From Paulinella micropora (lineage: Eukaryota; Cercozoa; Imbricatea; Euglyphida): 64,000 nt of DNA. Below, piece after piece: positions 52,750 through 64,000 of the stretch. The stretch's first letter is position 1, and each line of letters starts with the position of its first letter. The stretch covers positions 514,322 through 578,321 of the forward strand of contig BJOX01000145.1 of NCBI GenBank assembly GCA_009731375.1. Reading direction: 5' to 3'. The translations under genes and the position numbers were made by a program. The notes under the pieces were generated by a model. That model did not search any database. It was not told the origin of the DNA and worked only from the letters and a program-made list of their open reading frames with translations.

Positions 52750-53574
52750 TTACTTTAAACGAATATTGAAGTTCTTTCGTAATTCATCAGACACCGCATC
52801 AGCATACAAAAAGTTAAACCGTTCTTTCGTCTCCTCGTGATATTTTTCAATAAAGTATTCCAGGTCGTAGCCAAGGTCCAAATGTTTATACACAAGCTCA
52901 ATTTTATCCTGAGACTGTCCAGGAAAAATAAGACGATAGTCTAGCTGTTTAATCGCCTCAGGTCGTAAGTCGTTGAGATATTGCGAGCTCATAATCACCT
53001 TTGACTTATAGTGTCTATTTTTTTTCAACAAGTCGCTAACGGACTTATCCCTCAACCCACTACCTAAATCATCTAGCACAAAAACGACTTCTGGTGTAAT
53101 GTATTTGCTCGGCCTCGGTGGTTTTTTGCCTCCCTCCTGTTTCTTCTTTTCCTCTTTTCCAAAATAAAGAAACTTCGGCTTCGGTTCTTCTTTCTCGTCC
53201 CGCACAACCTCGCCTTCTTCTTGCTCCTCGTCTGCCTTGTTTGGCTTGTCTGACTCGTAATCAATCACGCTGTATCCGTCCGTTTTCAAATATGTGTATA
53301 TAGCCATTGGATTTCCCTTCTTCTTGAAGTGCTTAACCATTTCTTTGTAAATGTGGTCCTTATGTATTGTGCTGTCTATAATAACAATCCTTGTTTTTCT
53401 GTCAGTCGTTTGTTTCAGGATTTCGAAAAGTGCGGTCGTCTTACCACTCTTCTTGCGAGCGAGAAGCAAAATATTAGCAAAGGCTTCATCAAATAACTTG
53501 TAGCCCTTTGCGAGTTTTTCTCCTTCGCCGTTTTGCTTGACTGGTTTCACCTTTACATTATTGATTTTCTCCAT
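52750..53574 (-). CDS. A32-type genome-packaging ATPase (element B), intact
   Basis: 274 residues. The Walker A-like motif LARKKSGKTTALFE lies near residue 35, Walker B VVFVLDDLGSGL near 165, and SSQYLNDLRPEAIKQLDYRL follows. The family (FtsK/HerA superfamily) drives DNA into preformed capsids. The ATG at 53572-53574 gives MEKINNVKVKPVKQNG, part of which is still recognisable in front of the damaged element A copy. A CTATATATAG motif lies about 25 bp upstream. It is one of few long genes of this element without a break. Confidence 0.9.
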   Translation of the reverse strand: MEKINNVKVKPVKQNGEGEKLAKGYKLFDEAFANILLLARKKSGKTTALFEILKQTTDRKTRIVIIDSTIHKDHIYKEMVKHFKKKGNPMAIYTYLKTDGYSVIDYESDKPNKADEEQEEGEVVRDEKEEPKPKFLYFGKEEKKKQEGGKKPPRPSKYITPEVVFVLDDLGSGLRDKSVSDLLKKNRHYKSKVIMSSQYLNDLRPEAIKQLDYRLIFPGQSQDKIELVYKHLDLGYDLEYFIEKYHEETKERFNFLYADAVSDELRKNFNIRLK

Positions 53575-53597
53575 GTAAGTCCTACAACCTCAAAAAA

Positions 53598-53608
53598 CTA
53601 TATATAGA
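53598..53608 (-). promoter_or_regulatory. TATATATAG promoter-like motif before the ATPase
   Basis: CTATATATAG on the minus strand, 24-34 bp before the start codon, the usual TATA-box distance. Confidence 0.5.
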
Positions 53609-53637
53609 AAAATATTTTTTTTATTTTACTGGCGGGG

Positions 53638-54009
53638 TTACCCCAGAAATTCTAAACAAATAACAATTCTTCCAGCTAGTTGGTCAGTCTCAATATTGCC
53701 ATTGTCTGTTTTAAGCACTTTAAAAGTGTATTGTCCATCGGTCCAATTAATAACACCTAAGTTGTAGCTGAGATTTGAAATGTTTGCGACGTTGCTGTCG
53801 GCAAATGTTCCAATAATCCCGATGCGGTCCATGTAAAGGATTTTTGTTTTCGTCTCCGTCACGTCATTCATATAGTGTATAAACTTAACATTCATTCTAG
53901 TCGGTGTAAAGCTCAATTTAATGGTTTTGTCAAATGTCTTGCTACCATTAACCCCTCCTGGAAAATCATTACTTAGAAAAATAATCTTTTGGAATTTGAA
54001 TTCACTCAT
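53638..54009 (-). CDS. 123-residue PLV protein of unknown function
   Basis: Open frame from ATG (MSEFKFQKIIFLSNDFPGGV). Alternating hydrophobic/polar residues suggest an all-beta protein (FTPTRMNVKFIHYM, YTFKVLKTDNG, GRIVICLEFLG), possibly a small jelly roll; this is shape-based only. It lies upstream of the ATPase on the same strand, within the virion gene cluster. No element A homologue is seen. Confidence 0.55.
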   Translation of the reverse strand: MSEFKFQKIIFLSNDFPGGVNGSKTFDKTIKLSFTPTRMNVKFIHYMNDVTETKTKILYMDRIGIIGTFADSNVANISNLSYNLGVINWTDGQYTFKVLKTDNGNIETDQLAGRIVICLEFLG

Positions 54010-54049
54010 ACTATATTGTGTATGATATATTATGTTATTAATATTATTA

Positions 54050-54258
54050 TTTGTGTGCTCTGTGTTAGGACGGACCGCCTGCGATTTCTATTCACGGGTC
54101 AGTGAGAAAAAAATGAAAGTTGTGTGTGGTGTATTCAAAAAGGAATAAAAACCAAATTTAAATGTGTGTATAAACCTTTTAGTGATTGGTGTGTTAGTTT
54201 TGATGAAGCCATTCCTTTAATGTGCTCAGGTAGTGATGCTTCTTGGTATAAAACTTAA
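54050..54258 (+). pseudogene. Cys-rich zinc-finger-like remnant
   Basis: On the plus strand two knuckles (CVLCVR and ESCVWCIQKG) are followed by TKFKCVYKPFSDWC and MCSGSDASWYKT, then a TAA at 54256-54258. An in-frame TGA (54103-54105) separates the first knuckle from the second and no good ATG is visible. It looks like the end of a decayed zinc-binding protein; piggyBac-type C-terminal fingers look similar, but the match is weak. Confidence 0.3.
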
Positions 54259-54270
54259 CTATATGAATGC

Positions 54271-54618
54271 TCATTTCTTACTTGAAGAAGGCGATGGAAG
54301 GCATATTCCAATCAATAGTGTTAAAATACCTACATAAGTGTTGGCTGTCTCGCACGGTAAGTTCTTTTCAGACAACCTCACGATACAAAGGGTTATAATA
54401 GCGATAAGGATACCCATTTGAAACAGATACTTAATAAGTCGGCTGTCAGTCGGTCTGTTTTTTATACAACAACAATTCCAGTTATCTTCCAATTCGTGCT
54501 CTACTTTTTTTTCTTCATTCTTCAATGAAATATCCAAAACACGGTTCTTCAACTCTGGTGTTAGTTCGCCATCTGCCATATCAATGAGTGGAGGTGGAGG
54601 GTGTAATCTAGGGTGCAT
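54271..54618 (-). CDS. Two-helix membrane protein of PLV type
   Basis: 115 residues. A cytosolic-type N-terminus (DGELTPELKNRVLDISLKNE) is followed by two hydrophobic segments (YLFQMGILIAIITLCIVRL and TYVGILTLLIGICLPSP) separated by a short loop with Cys. Small membrane proteins of this layout recur in PLVs and algal viruses; the role is unknown, perhaps in the virion inner membrane. MADGELTP (ATG 54577-54579) is an alternative start. Confidence 0.6.
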   Translation of the reverse strand: MHPRLHPPPPLIDMADGELTPELKNRVLDISLKNEEKKVEHELEDNWNCCCIKNRPTDSRLIKYLFQMGILIAIITLCIVRLSEKNLPCETANTYVGILTLLIGICLPSPSSSKK

Positions 54619-55112
54619 TGTAATTACGGATTTCTGCTAATTGGTTTTTTTAATCGGCTATATCATTAGTTAGATTATTATTTTCTTTTTCTAAATTAAC
54701 TATCTTTTCCGATAACTCCTGTGTGGCCTTAATTAACGGGGCGATAAACTCAGCATAACCTATACCTGAACCGACATCACCACTATCAACACATTTAACA
54801 TCTTCTGGATTAACGCTCACACCCTTCAATTCGCATTCTTTTCTTTGCTTTGGACACGGAACTATAATTGTTTCTTTTATAAAACCGCCAAAATCTAGCA
54901 TATTCATTTCTGTTAGTATATCCTCTAATTCTTGTGCTATTAAGCCAGTCCTACATTTTTTTAATCATCAATCATACGATAGCAGACTGGATTTAACTTA
55001 TTAATAAAATCTAAGCCTAAGCATTCCTTTATATCTTCTTTTTTTCTCCTGTCTGAATATTGCATTGGATTAGACAATACCCATAATTGTCCATCACTTG
55101 CTTTCAAAGAGT

Positions 55113-56813
<1,701 letters not shown>

Positions 56814-59713
56814 CCATATGAACCCACTCGTTGAAGAATTATTCACTCTAAATCTAATAGCATAAGAAGTTAATCCTCCGCCTACTCCTCCTGCTGGTGC
56901 TGTTCCTCCACTTAATGATTTATTTGCTCCAGACTGAGACATACAAATCCCCCATGCTGAATCAGCAGTATCCCAAATAAATATTCCTCTCGCATTCGTC
57001 CCGTCTGTTTGTCCTTGAATTCCTATTTTCGCTCCATTAGTAGTTGTGGTCGTTAGCAACCCAAAGTATGTAATCCCCGCATTCGCTGTTAGTGCTTTTG
57101 AAGCAGTAATCGCAGTATTATTAATTCTAAATAATTCATTAGTGCCTCCATAATAAAACACGTGGCTCCCCCCAGAACTATCAACATTATAAATTAAGGT
57201 TGCATTACCAAGACCAAACCCATAAAATGCAGTTGTTGAACCAGTTCCATTATCATATAAAACTAATTTATTATTAGCATTCGCAGACCTATCTACAAAT
57301 ATTTTTTTACCCGCTCCTACTACTATGTTATCACTCGTTGTTAATGTGGTTGTAGATATACCCGCACTTGCTGTTATCAATCCTTTTGTCCATAAAGTCC
57401 CGTTTGCCCCATTCAATGACATTAACAATTGCTCATTAGAATTTTCCCACACAAAACCATCTGCCGAAGCAAAACCAGAACCTAAATCTTATAACAAAGC
57501 CTGAAATATCGTTGCCTGCAACCGCAGACCCTCCAGATAGACTTTTACCTGCCCCTGGCTGAGCCATATAAATCCCCCAACTTGTGTTGTCTGTATCCCA
57601 CATAAATATACCTTGTCCATTTCCTCCGTCTACTTTGTTTTGAATAGATAACTTACATCCTCCATCTACTGTTAATAGTCCGCTTGCTGTTATTGTTCCA
57701 GCACTTGTTATGTTGTTAGAATTCATATCTAAGGCACCATAAAACCGCATACCACCAGCATTGTTAAAACGGACGATGTCAGATAAAACAGATTTGGTAT
57801 CTGAAAGTTGTGAAATATAAAGACCCGCCCCTTTAATTCCATCGAATGCTACATTTGTGAATACATATCCTCTTTGGTTTGCGGTTCCACTTGAATCAGT
57901 ATTTAGAGTAGATAAGAAATAATGATAATCACCCGCCGTCTCTGAAAAGAATATATTCCCCCCACTTTGGCATAATATCCGAAAACCATCCAATGTAATA
58001 TTCCCGCAGTTTTTGACATCGCGATTTCCAAAATCGGCATCGTTCGTTAAAGTTAAATATCTTATCGCAGTGCTCCTCCCATTAAATGTTTTACTTCCTG
58101 TTATTGTTTGGTCTCCTGTTAGTTTCACACAATTGTCATCCAGATATTGTCTATTTACCGCTTCATTCGCATTTTGTGGTGCTCCTAGATTAACAATCCG
58201 ACTACTATTACAATCTAAGCCAGTAGCATTAAACCACGAAACAATCGTCCCGTCAATAATAAAACTTATTTTTTTCGCAGAAATTTCAAAGTTGTAATAT
58301 GTTGCCGTGTTCATATCCAAACTAGCAATTGACCCGATATTACTGGTAGAATTGAAAACAATGAATGTGCCCTTTGTTGTTGAATTTATTGAATTCCCAG
58401 TAATTTCAACACCACTGCTATATGTCTTAATTCCTGCTATGGTTTGGTTTCCTGTTAGTTTCACATTTTGCCAGTCTTTTGTATCAACATAACTTTTATT
58501 TGCTCCATCTGTTGAAGCGGAAGGGTCTGCCAAGTTTGTTATTTTGTTGTTATTCAAACTTAATGTTGTTCCAGTTGCGGTTATAATTAAAGTATTACCT
58601 GAATAGAACTCTACATACGAACCCGTTATTTGTATCGGATACCAAGTCACTGTTGCTGTTTTTTGTGCTGCAATCATTCCTATTTTTGTATCAAAGGCCA
58701 TTCCAATACCATCAAAAGAAGTAGGATTTGATGAACCACTTACTTCTAAAACTAATGTAAATTTTTTATTCCCTGCTATGGTTTGGTCTCCTGTTAGTTT
58801 GACCACAGAACCATCAACTGCGAGATTTGCGAGATTAATTCCATTATATGTAGAAGCCCCTGAAATAGCAAAACCACCCATATTTAGTGCCCCCGTCATA
58901 CTAGCAGTGCCGTCTAATCTCAGAAAGGGTGAAGTCGTATTTCTCCATTGTCCTGTGCTATACATAAGCAGTTGATTATCTGCGGGGAAGCCTGTTATTA
59001 ACACATCGCTGTGGCTATCTATACTTCCAGCTGCTGACACTTTATCATTATTATCTTGATGCTCAAATATCCATTCATCAACATCTTTGGTATTTAGTAA
59101 ATTAACTCCTGTTATATTCTTCCTTCCCATACTAATATTGCCGAATTCATCCACATTTATCGGAAATGTTTTATTTACCCAGTTTATTGAGTTATATGTT
59201 AGATAACTATTCATCGCCACTGGTGCTGTAATGACTACATCAGAGAGTGTCAATTGAACCGAGGGCGGTATTCCTCCATTTGCCGTCTACATCGTTATAT
59301 GTTAAGTATTGACCGACAGTTGGTGCGGATATGTTTGTGTCTATCAGATTATAACGGCTGGTTTGGTGTGGATTACTTGTATTCGAGCGGTGTTGAGTTG
59401 AGGCTTTAACCTCGTCGTTGTCCCTCACTCGTTGCTCTGTATAGTATAAACGGCTTCCTTCTTTAATGTCCGCTGTGCTTTTGGTAGCCAGTCGTGTATC
59501 AAATCGGCTGTCAGTATAATAAAGATTTACGGGGTCGGGATCTTCTGGCACCCTATCAGTGTTTGAGCCAATAATATTAGTGTTCGTTAAGTCTAAGTTT
59601 TTTATGTCCAGTGAGTCCACCGCCAACTCATTAAGGCCTAAGAGCGATTTATATGAAGAACCTGACATATTCGTATATTAAGCAACAAAAAAAAAATATA
59701 TATCTAATAACAT

Positions 59714-60319
59714 TTAAAACCCAAATGATTTTAGACCTATATACATATTTGCGAAATCAATATGCTTTTTTGTCATAAAATGGTGAGATTTATCATTTTC
59801 TAAATAAAACGAACCACACCCGCATTCACATCTTATTTTATTTTTTTCTCTCCATTCTTTATTTTTTCTTTTTTGTTCCTCTTTATTTTCTTCCCTCCAA
59901 TTTTTTGCTTTTTCTTTATTGTTATCTCTGTATTTCTTTTTTGTATTTTTGACTTTTTCTTGATTTAAATGTTGATATAATTTTTGTTGTTTAATTATTT
60001 CGTCTTTTTTATCTACATAATATTCTCTTATTGTCCTTCCTGCTATTCTTATATTAACACAATTTTCTGTCAGTCTAATTATTTCTCCTTCTCTTCGTTC
60101 TAATTCATATTTATTATTACAAGGATATTCTTCAATTAATTCAATATAGTTGTCTGGATACTTTATTATTTCTTTTGATGATTTAGCTCTTCGCTTTAAA
60201 TTTGAACTTATATGTTCACATAACCTTTTATGAAGAGGTTGAGTTGTTGAACCTATGTAAATCTGGTCTGTCTGGTGAGACCTGATTGAATAAATCTTTC
60301 CTTGCTTATAGTCTGGCAT
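59714..60319 (-). CDS. GIY-YIG endonuclease with C-terminal zinc finger
   Basis: 201 residues, intact. The N-terminal nuclease core has GKIYSIRSHQTDQIYIGST (the GIY-YIG signature as KIY...YIG), then the catalytic Arg region HKRLCEHI and a conserved Glu in YELERREGEIIRLTE. A long Lys/Glu-rich helix (about residues 105-160) leads to a finger (IRCECGCG...HHFMTKKH). Free-standing GIY-YIG nucleases are frequent mobile or repair-type genes in viruses of algae. Not present in element A. Confidence 0.82.
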   Translation of the reverse strand: MPDYKQGKIYSIRSHQTDQIYIGSTTQPLHKRLCEHISSNLKRRAKSSKEIIKYPDNYIELIEEYPCNNKYELERREGEIIRLTENCVNIRIAGRTIREYYVDKKDEIIKQQKLYQHLNQEKVKNTKKKYRDNNKEKAKNWREENKEEQKRKNKEWREKNKIRCECGCGSFYLENDKSHHFMTKKHIDFANMYIGLKSFGF

Positions 60320-60436
60320 TGTCGCTTTTTGTCTTATAATGTAGATTTGTTTAATACAGAATATAATCTTATTAAAAATTGCTTATTAATAAAAACTAAA
60401 TAATATTATTTGTATGATAATATAATCAAATAGAAA

Positions 60437-60946
60437 ATGCAGAGAGGTAATAGAGAGGTCGCTATGAAGAACCTTGAAAAGGGGTGGGAGGCAAAGAAGA
60501 ATCAGGCTAAGCAGAGAAAGATTGAGAGGGCGAGGGAACTACTTGCAGAGGAAGAGGCTAAGAATGTGAAAGAAATTACCAATGACGAAAAGATGGACTA
60601 CATTACTAAGAAGCAGTTGGCTAAGGATATGATAGATGGCAGAGATGGTGAGAAAAGTGAGGAAAGCAGTGAAAGCGATGAAGAGGTTGAACACGACTTT
60701 GTTGATATTGTCGCCCGACGGGTTGCGGGTATGAAACTTAAAACCAAACAGAAGAAGGCGAAGAAAGTTGTAAAAAAGAAAGTGGAAGAAGAAAGCGAGG
60801 ATAGCGAATCTGAGGAAGAAGAGGAAGAGCCTAAGCCTAAGAAGGGTAAAGGTAAGAAATCTAACATATCAGTTAATGTTTACAATCAACAACCCGAGAA
60901 ACCAAAAAAAGAAAACAAAGATATATCTAAATTTTTAAAGTTTTGA
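60437..60946 (+). CDS. Acidic/basic low-complexity PLV protein (element B), intact
   Basis: 169 residues. The basic N-terminal half (KQRKIERARELLAEEEAK) is followed by a Glu/Ser-rich acidic block, KPKKGKGKK, NVYNQQ and the C-terminal FLKF shared with the broken element A copy. Alternating strongly basic and acidic blocks suggest a DNA- or histone-interacting protein, but no domain is recognised. Confidence 0.7.
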   Translation: MQRGNREVAMKNLEKGWEAKKNQAKQRKIERARELLAEEEAKNVKEITNDEKMDYITKKQLAKDMIDGRDGEKSEESSESDEEVEHDFVDIVARRVAGMKLKTKQKKAKKVVKKKVEEESEDSESEEEEEEPKPKKGKGKKSNISVNVYNQQPEKPKKENKDISKFLKF

Positions 60947-60948
60947 AG

Positions 60949-61200
60949 CTACCACAAATAATGATAAGAATAATAATTAACATACTCTGGATTATTGTAT
61001 GTTAATTCACATTTTGAATTTCTTATAGCTTTTGCTCTCGCTCTGTAATTTCTTCTTCTTTCTTTGTCTAAATGGTTGAGATGAGAATATAACCCTATGC
61101 GGTCGTTGTAATGCTCATATCTGACATCGCCGAAATGAACTATTTTTCCTTTTGGTGTAGTAATGGTATATTTTTTATTTTTACACTTGACTCTGAAAAT
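60949..61200 (-). pseudogene. DUF5754-like small protein, no start codon
   Basis: On the minus strand, KYTITTPKGKIVHFGDVRYE, then HLDKERRRNYRARAKAI, and a C-terminus HYLW with TAG at 60949-60951. This follows the pattern of the DUF5754 family seen in giant and polinton-like viruses (TP.GK...FGD.RY...R..Y..RA...LLW). Upstream an in-frame TAA appears without an ATG, so the 5' end is damaged. It overlaps the 5' part of the next plus-strand ORF. Confidence 0.5.
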
Positions 61201-61473
61201 CTCATAATATTATGTAATGGACTATATAAAAAATTACAGTTAGATGTTCGTTTACACATTATGGAGTATTTATATAATCATCGTAGGTATGACTTCACTA
61301 GTTGCTATGTGTGTGGATTAACTCTGTGTTTAGCTAACAGACAGATTACAGCGATTGATGATAGTTTTGATTGGTTTTATATGTATGAGTTTTGTTCTAA
61401 TTATTGTTTTGAACTAGAAAAAAAAGAAAGATTAATATATAAGGATAAAGCATTAGGTGTCATTAAGTATTAG
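61111..61473 (+). CDS. Cys-rich protein of unknown function before the integrase
   Basis: The open frame reaches 120 residues, but the first 35 overlap the minus-strand DUF5754-like gene, so a later start (for example the ATG of MEYLYNHRRYDF) is likely. CYVCGLTLC and FCSNYCFELEKKERL resemble a zinc-binding treble-clef module. It ends 6 bp before the integrase start, suggesting joint transcription. Confidence 0.45.
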   Translation: MLISDIAEMNYFSFWCSNGIFFIFTLDSENLIILCNGLYKKLQLDVRLHIMEYLYNHRRYDFTSCYVCGLTLCLANRQITAIDDSFDWFYMYEFCSNYCFELEKKERLIYKDKALGVIKY

Positions 61474-61479
61474 GAGGCG

Positions 61480-62415
61480 ATGGATGACGAATTACAAGAA
61501 CTGAAAGAGCAACAGGCATTAGAACTACATTTTCAGAAAAAACAAAGTAAGAAATGGAATACGATATGGGCTGATAAACCGTTGAAGCAAGTGTTCGTAG
61601 ATTTAGCGGATATGTCTAAGTTAAAAGATAAACCAGGTAATAAAAAATATACTTTTATGTTGGTTTGGATTGACACTAATAGTAGATTTTTAGAAGTTAG
61701 ACAGCTAAAAAATAAAACTGCTAATGAAGTATACACTGGTTTGAAATCTATTCCATATATTCCGGAAATCATTACAACAGATAGTGGAGGAGAATACAAA
61801 GGAGCAGTTAATAAATATTTTGATGAACATAACATTGAACACAGAACAGTTGAAGTAAGAGACCACAAAGCACTCGCAATAGTTGATAGAGTTATCAGAA
61901 CTATTAGAAGGTGGTTTGACATACTATTTGAAACTAATGGGAACTTTGACTGGGTCTCATACATTGATGATATGGTCAAAGCTTACAATAATCGTTTTCA
62001 TCCAACAATCAAAGCTAGATCAATTGATGTATTGAATGGAAAAGCTACTAATAAACAAAAAATTAAAAGAGATGAAAGTATTAATGAATTTGAACCAGGC
62101 GATAAGGTAAGACAAGAAGTTCAACGAAATCTATTTTCAAAAGGCGGACGAACTTGATCAAAGCAGGTATATACGGTTTTGGGTAGAAATGGATTTAAGA
62201 TTGTGCTATCTAATAAAGAACTAGTTAGCCCCCGTGAGTTATTAAAGACTAAGTTTGAAAAGCAAGTTGATGATGAAAAGCAAATTAACGAACAAGTTCA
62301 AGAGATAACGAAGGAGAAGAAAATAAAGCAACAGTTAAAAAAAGAAGACATACAACCAGAAAACATAATTGAAACCAAACGACACAAAAAGAAAAAGATA
62401 ATTTTTGATTTGTAG
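61480..62415 (+). pseudogene. rve-family integrase (element B), one in-frame stop
   Basis: Homologue of 3464-4438. Asp in VFVDLADMSKL, Asp in TTDSGGEYKGAV and, 35 residues on, Asp in IVDRVIRTIRR (Glu in most integrases). A TGA at 62155-62157, after FSKGGRT, interrupts the otherwise open frame, which continues SKQVYTVLGRNGFKIVLSNK to IIFDL. The last 14 codons lie inside the right terminal repeat. It is the last gene, next to the element end, as in many Polintons. Confidence 0.85.
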
Positions 62416-62718
62416 TATTTCCTTTTTCATTTAGGGGACCAAAGGGCCGAAATGATCATCGCAATGCGGTATGTCGTAAAGTGCGGACGAATTTGCAGTT
62501 TCTTTATTTTTGCTCCAAATTTTGAGCAAATGAGCAAATGTTTTTCTCTGTTGCTCGTTTTTCGTGTTTTTTGGGGAGATATGTGTAAAAATAGTGTAAT
62601 TAGTGTAAAATCTCTTAATACTACTAACTTTGTAAAAAATAGCAAACGATAGCAAAATTCAAAACGGAAAGGCGGGGGGAGGCTTTGAATCACCCCCACT
62701 TTTCCCCCTTGTTTTTTT
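62366..62718 (-). repeat. Right terminal inverted repeat of element B
   Basis: Ends CTTTTCCCCCTTGTTTTTTT. The integrase reading frame ends inside it (stop at 62413-62415). Confidence 0.92.
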
Positions 62719-62724
62719 TTTAAT

Positions 62725-63044
62725 CGATCCGTAAATATCTTTGATTTTCTTTTCTGGTTTGTCGGGCCTGAGCTGAAAAGTCGCCGTGGGTGGTATTTGT
62801 TGCTTCTTAATGTTAGGTCATAAAAAAGTTACCATGTTGACGTTCACTTTTTGCAATGAAGTGTTCCGGCGAAAGAAGCCAGTGGAATCTCACGAATTTT
62901 ACGGTCACCGAAATTCAAAAACCAAACGCCCAGAATAGGGGTCGTAATTTATTCTGGGCGTCGTAACAAGTATAGTCGGTGCAGAAGACCGTAATTTGAC
63001 CGTACAATATTAGGGACTGCAAACTCGCAGTCCCTTCAACCAGC
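62725..63044. other. Host flank right of element B
   Basis: No gene recognised. A short inverted repeat GGGACTGC...GCAGTCCC lies at 63012-63033. Confidence 0.4.
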
Positions 63045-63398
63045 ATGTGCCAATCTCCGTCAGTATTCACGACCGTTCTCTTCTATCTTATTCTTTCTAT
63101 TTTCTTTTCTTCTGTTTCTTCCGCGTCCTCACTAGAGCCATCACTCCATTCCGACCTTTTCCTCAGCATAGACCAGGACACGGTACAGTTCCCAGGTTGG
63201 GATACACCAGTGAAAGCTGCTTCTACTTCCGGAAACTACTCGATTCAGCACATATGGGCAGACAAGGAGTGCACTAAGCTTGTCGTCGTCAATTCCGCTC
63301 GCGTGCAATTCACTGGAACGGTGAAACACTACCCTAGTCTTACCCTTCAACTTGTGTCTTGGCCATGCCCTTCAAAGTTATGCTGTCCATGCCAGTGA
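63045..63398 (+). CDS. Possible secreted host protein (exon or short gene)
   Basis: The ORF starts with a signal-peptide-like stretch (VFTTVLFYLILSIFFSSVSSA) followed by a polar domain with several Cys. No family recognised. A second ORF (63352-63669) with a hydrophobic segment continues in another frame, so this may be one exon of a spliced gene or a decayed gene. Confidence 0.3.
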   Translation: MCQSPSVFTTVLFYLILSIFFSSVSSASSLEPSLHSDLFLSIDQDTVQFPGWDTPVKAASTSGNYSIQHIWADKECTKLVVVNSARVQFTGTVKHYPSLTLQLVSWPCPSKLCCPCQ

Positions 63399-63399
63399 T

Positions 63400-64000
63400 G
63401 CTGTACATTTCTATCAGTTGTTCGTCATACTCGTCATGATCATTTCGAACGTTATTCCTTCTGTCGTCCTGTTTTTGTGTTTATGGCCTACTACACGTTT
63501 CTTGACTTTGATCGCACTCACTTTGAATTTCATGCATCATTCGTGTGTTGCCTGGCAGTGCCACAAAGCGTGCTCACCCTTTGAATACAACGGGGTGGCA
63601 GCTTATCAGACCTTATATTGCTCAGGCACCTACGGAATCGCACCGGGTATCTCGTACAGTGCATCATAGGATTGACAGAAGCTGTAGAGAGCCTCTCTCG
63701 AACGTGGTTGTGTCATGTGCATGTAGGTGCGAGCGCAACAACCAGATTCTTCAGTTCGGGTATGAGAAGAGATCAAAACACCAACTGCACACTGCGTAAA
63801 ACCCATTTAAATGTGTGACAGACAAGGCATGCGATGGCTCCATCGACGCTACAGTCTCCGTCCCCTTCGTACGTAAGCCTGCAACATAACGCACAATATA
63901 TTGCAAACCTTAGAGATAAAGCAGATGATACGATCAGATGAAATGATCTTACGTTTCTGTGTGACTGTTCTACTATAATCGCCTGTATGTGGGTTTTGTG
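63400..64000. other. No confidently recognised feature
   Basis: Contains short overlapping ORFs without recognisable domains. It may hold further parts of the gene starting at 63045. Confidence 0.3.

Overview
The window is nuclear DNA from a microbial eukaryote, most likely an alga or other protist. That is inferred from a host gene with 15 short exons, very dense microsatellites, an LTR retrotransposon and two integrated DNA viruses of the polinton-like virus (PLV)/Polinton class. I cannot name the species. No rRNA, tRNA or CRISPR array was seen.

Layout. (1) 367-8538 is PLV element A, rearranged and decayed: coiled-coil protein, pVI/pX-like protein, A32-type packaging ATPase, small zinc finger, integrase, broken Dam methylase, broken acidic protein and a broken fibre gene cut off at about 8538. 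(2) 8539-15500 is host DNA with little coding signal and many microsatellites. (3) 15550-26061 is one host gene, an amino acid/auxin permease-like (AAAP) transporter. All 15 exons join in phase to 479 codons; its introns are mostly simple repeats and contain several poly-C-flanked assembly gaps. (4) 27600-36910 is a complete but decayed Ty1/copia retrotransposon on the minus strand, with two LTRs of about 325 bp and a 5-bp target duplication. (5) 36911-40375 holds a fragment of another retroelement integrase and a family of AAC-tailed dispersed repeats. (6) 40382-62718 is PLV element B, a 22.3-kb provirus with terminal inverted repeats of about 355 bp and a 6-bp target duplication (TTTAAT). 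(7) 62725-64000 is host flank with one possible secreted-protein exon.

Element B carries a full virus plan. Replication: a B-family-like polymerase palm fused to an SF1/Pif1-like helicase. Integration: an rve integrase whose third catalytic residue is Asp. Virion: major capsid protein, penton-like minor capsid protein, Ulp1/adenain-like protease, packaging ATPase, pVI/pX-like basic protein, a receptor-type fibre with an S74 chaperone domain, and another large virion-type protein. Accessory genes: RING, lipase, ExoX-C-like, DUF3223, DUF5754-like and GIY-YIG. Most of its large genes are broken by single-base shifts or stops, so it reads as an endogenous provirus, although some shifts lie in seven-base homopolymers and could be assembly errors. 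Elements A and B share six gene families but differ by an inversion of the integrase-fibre arm and by accessory genes.
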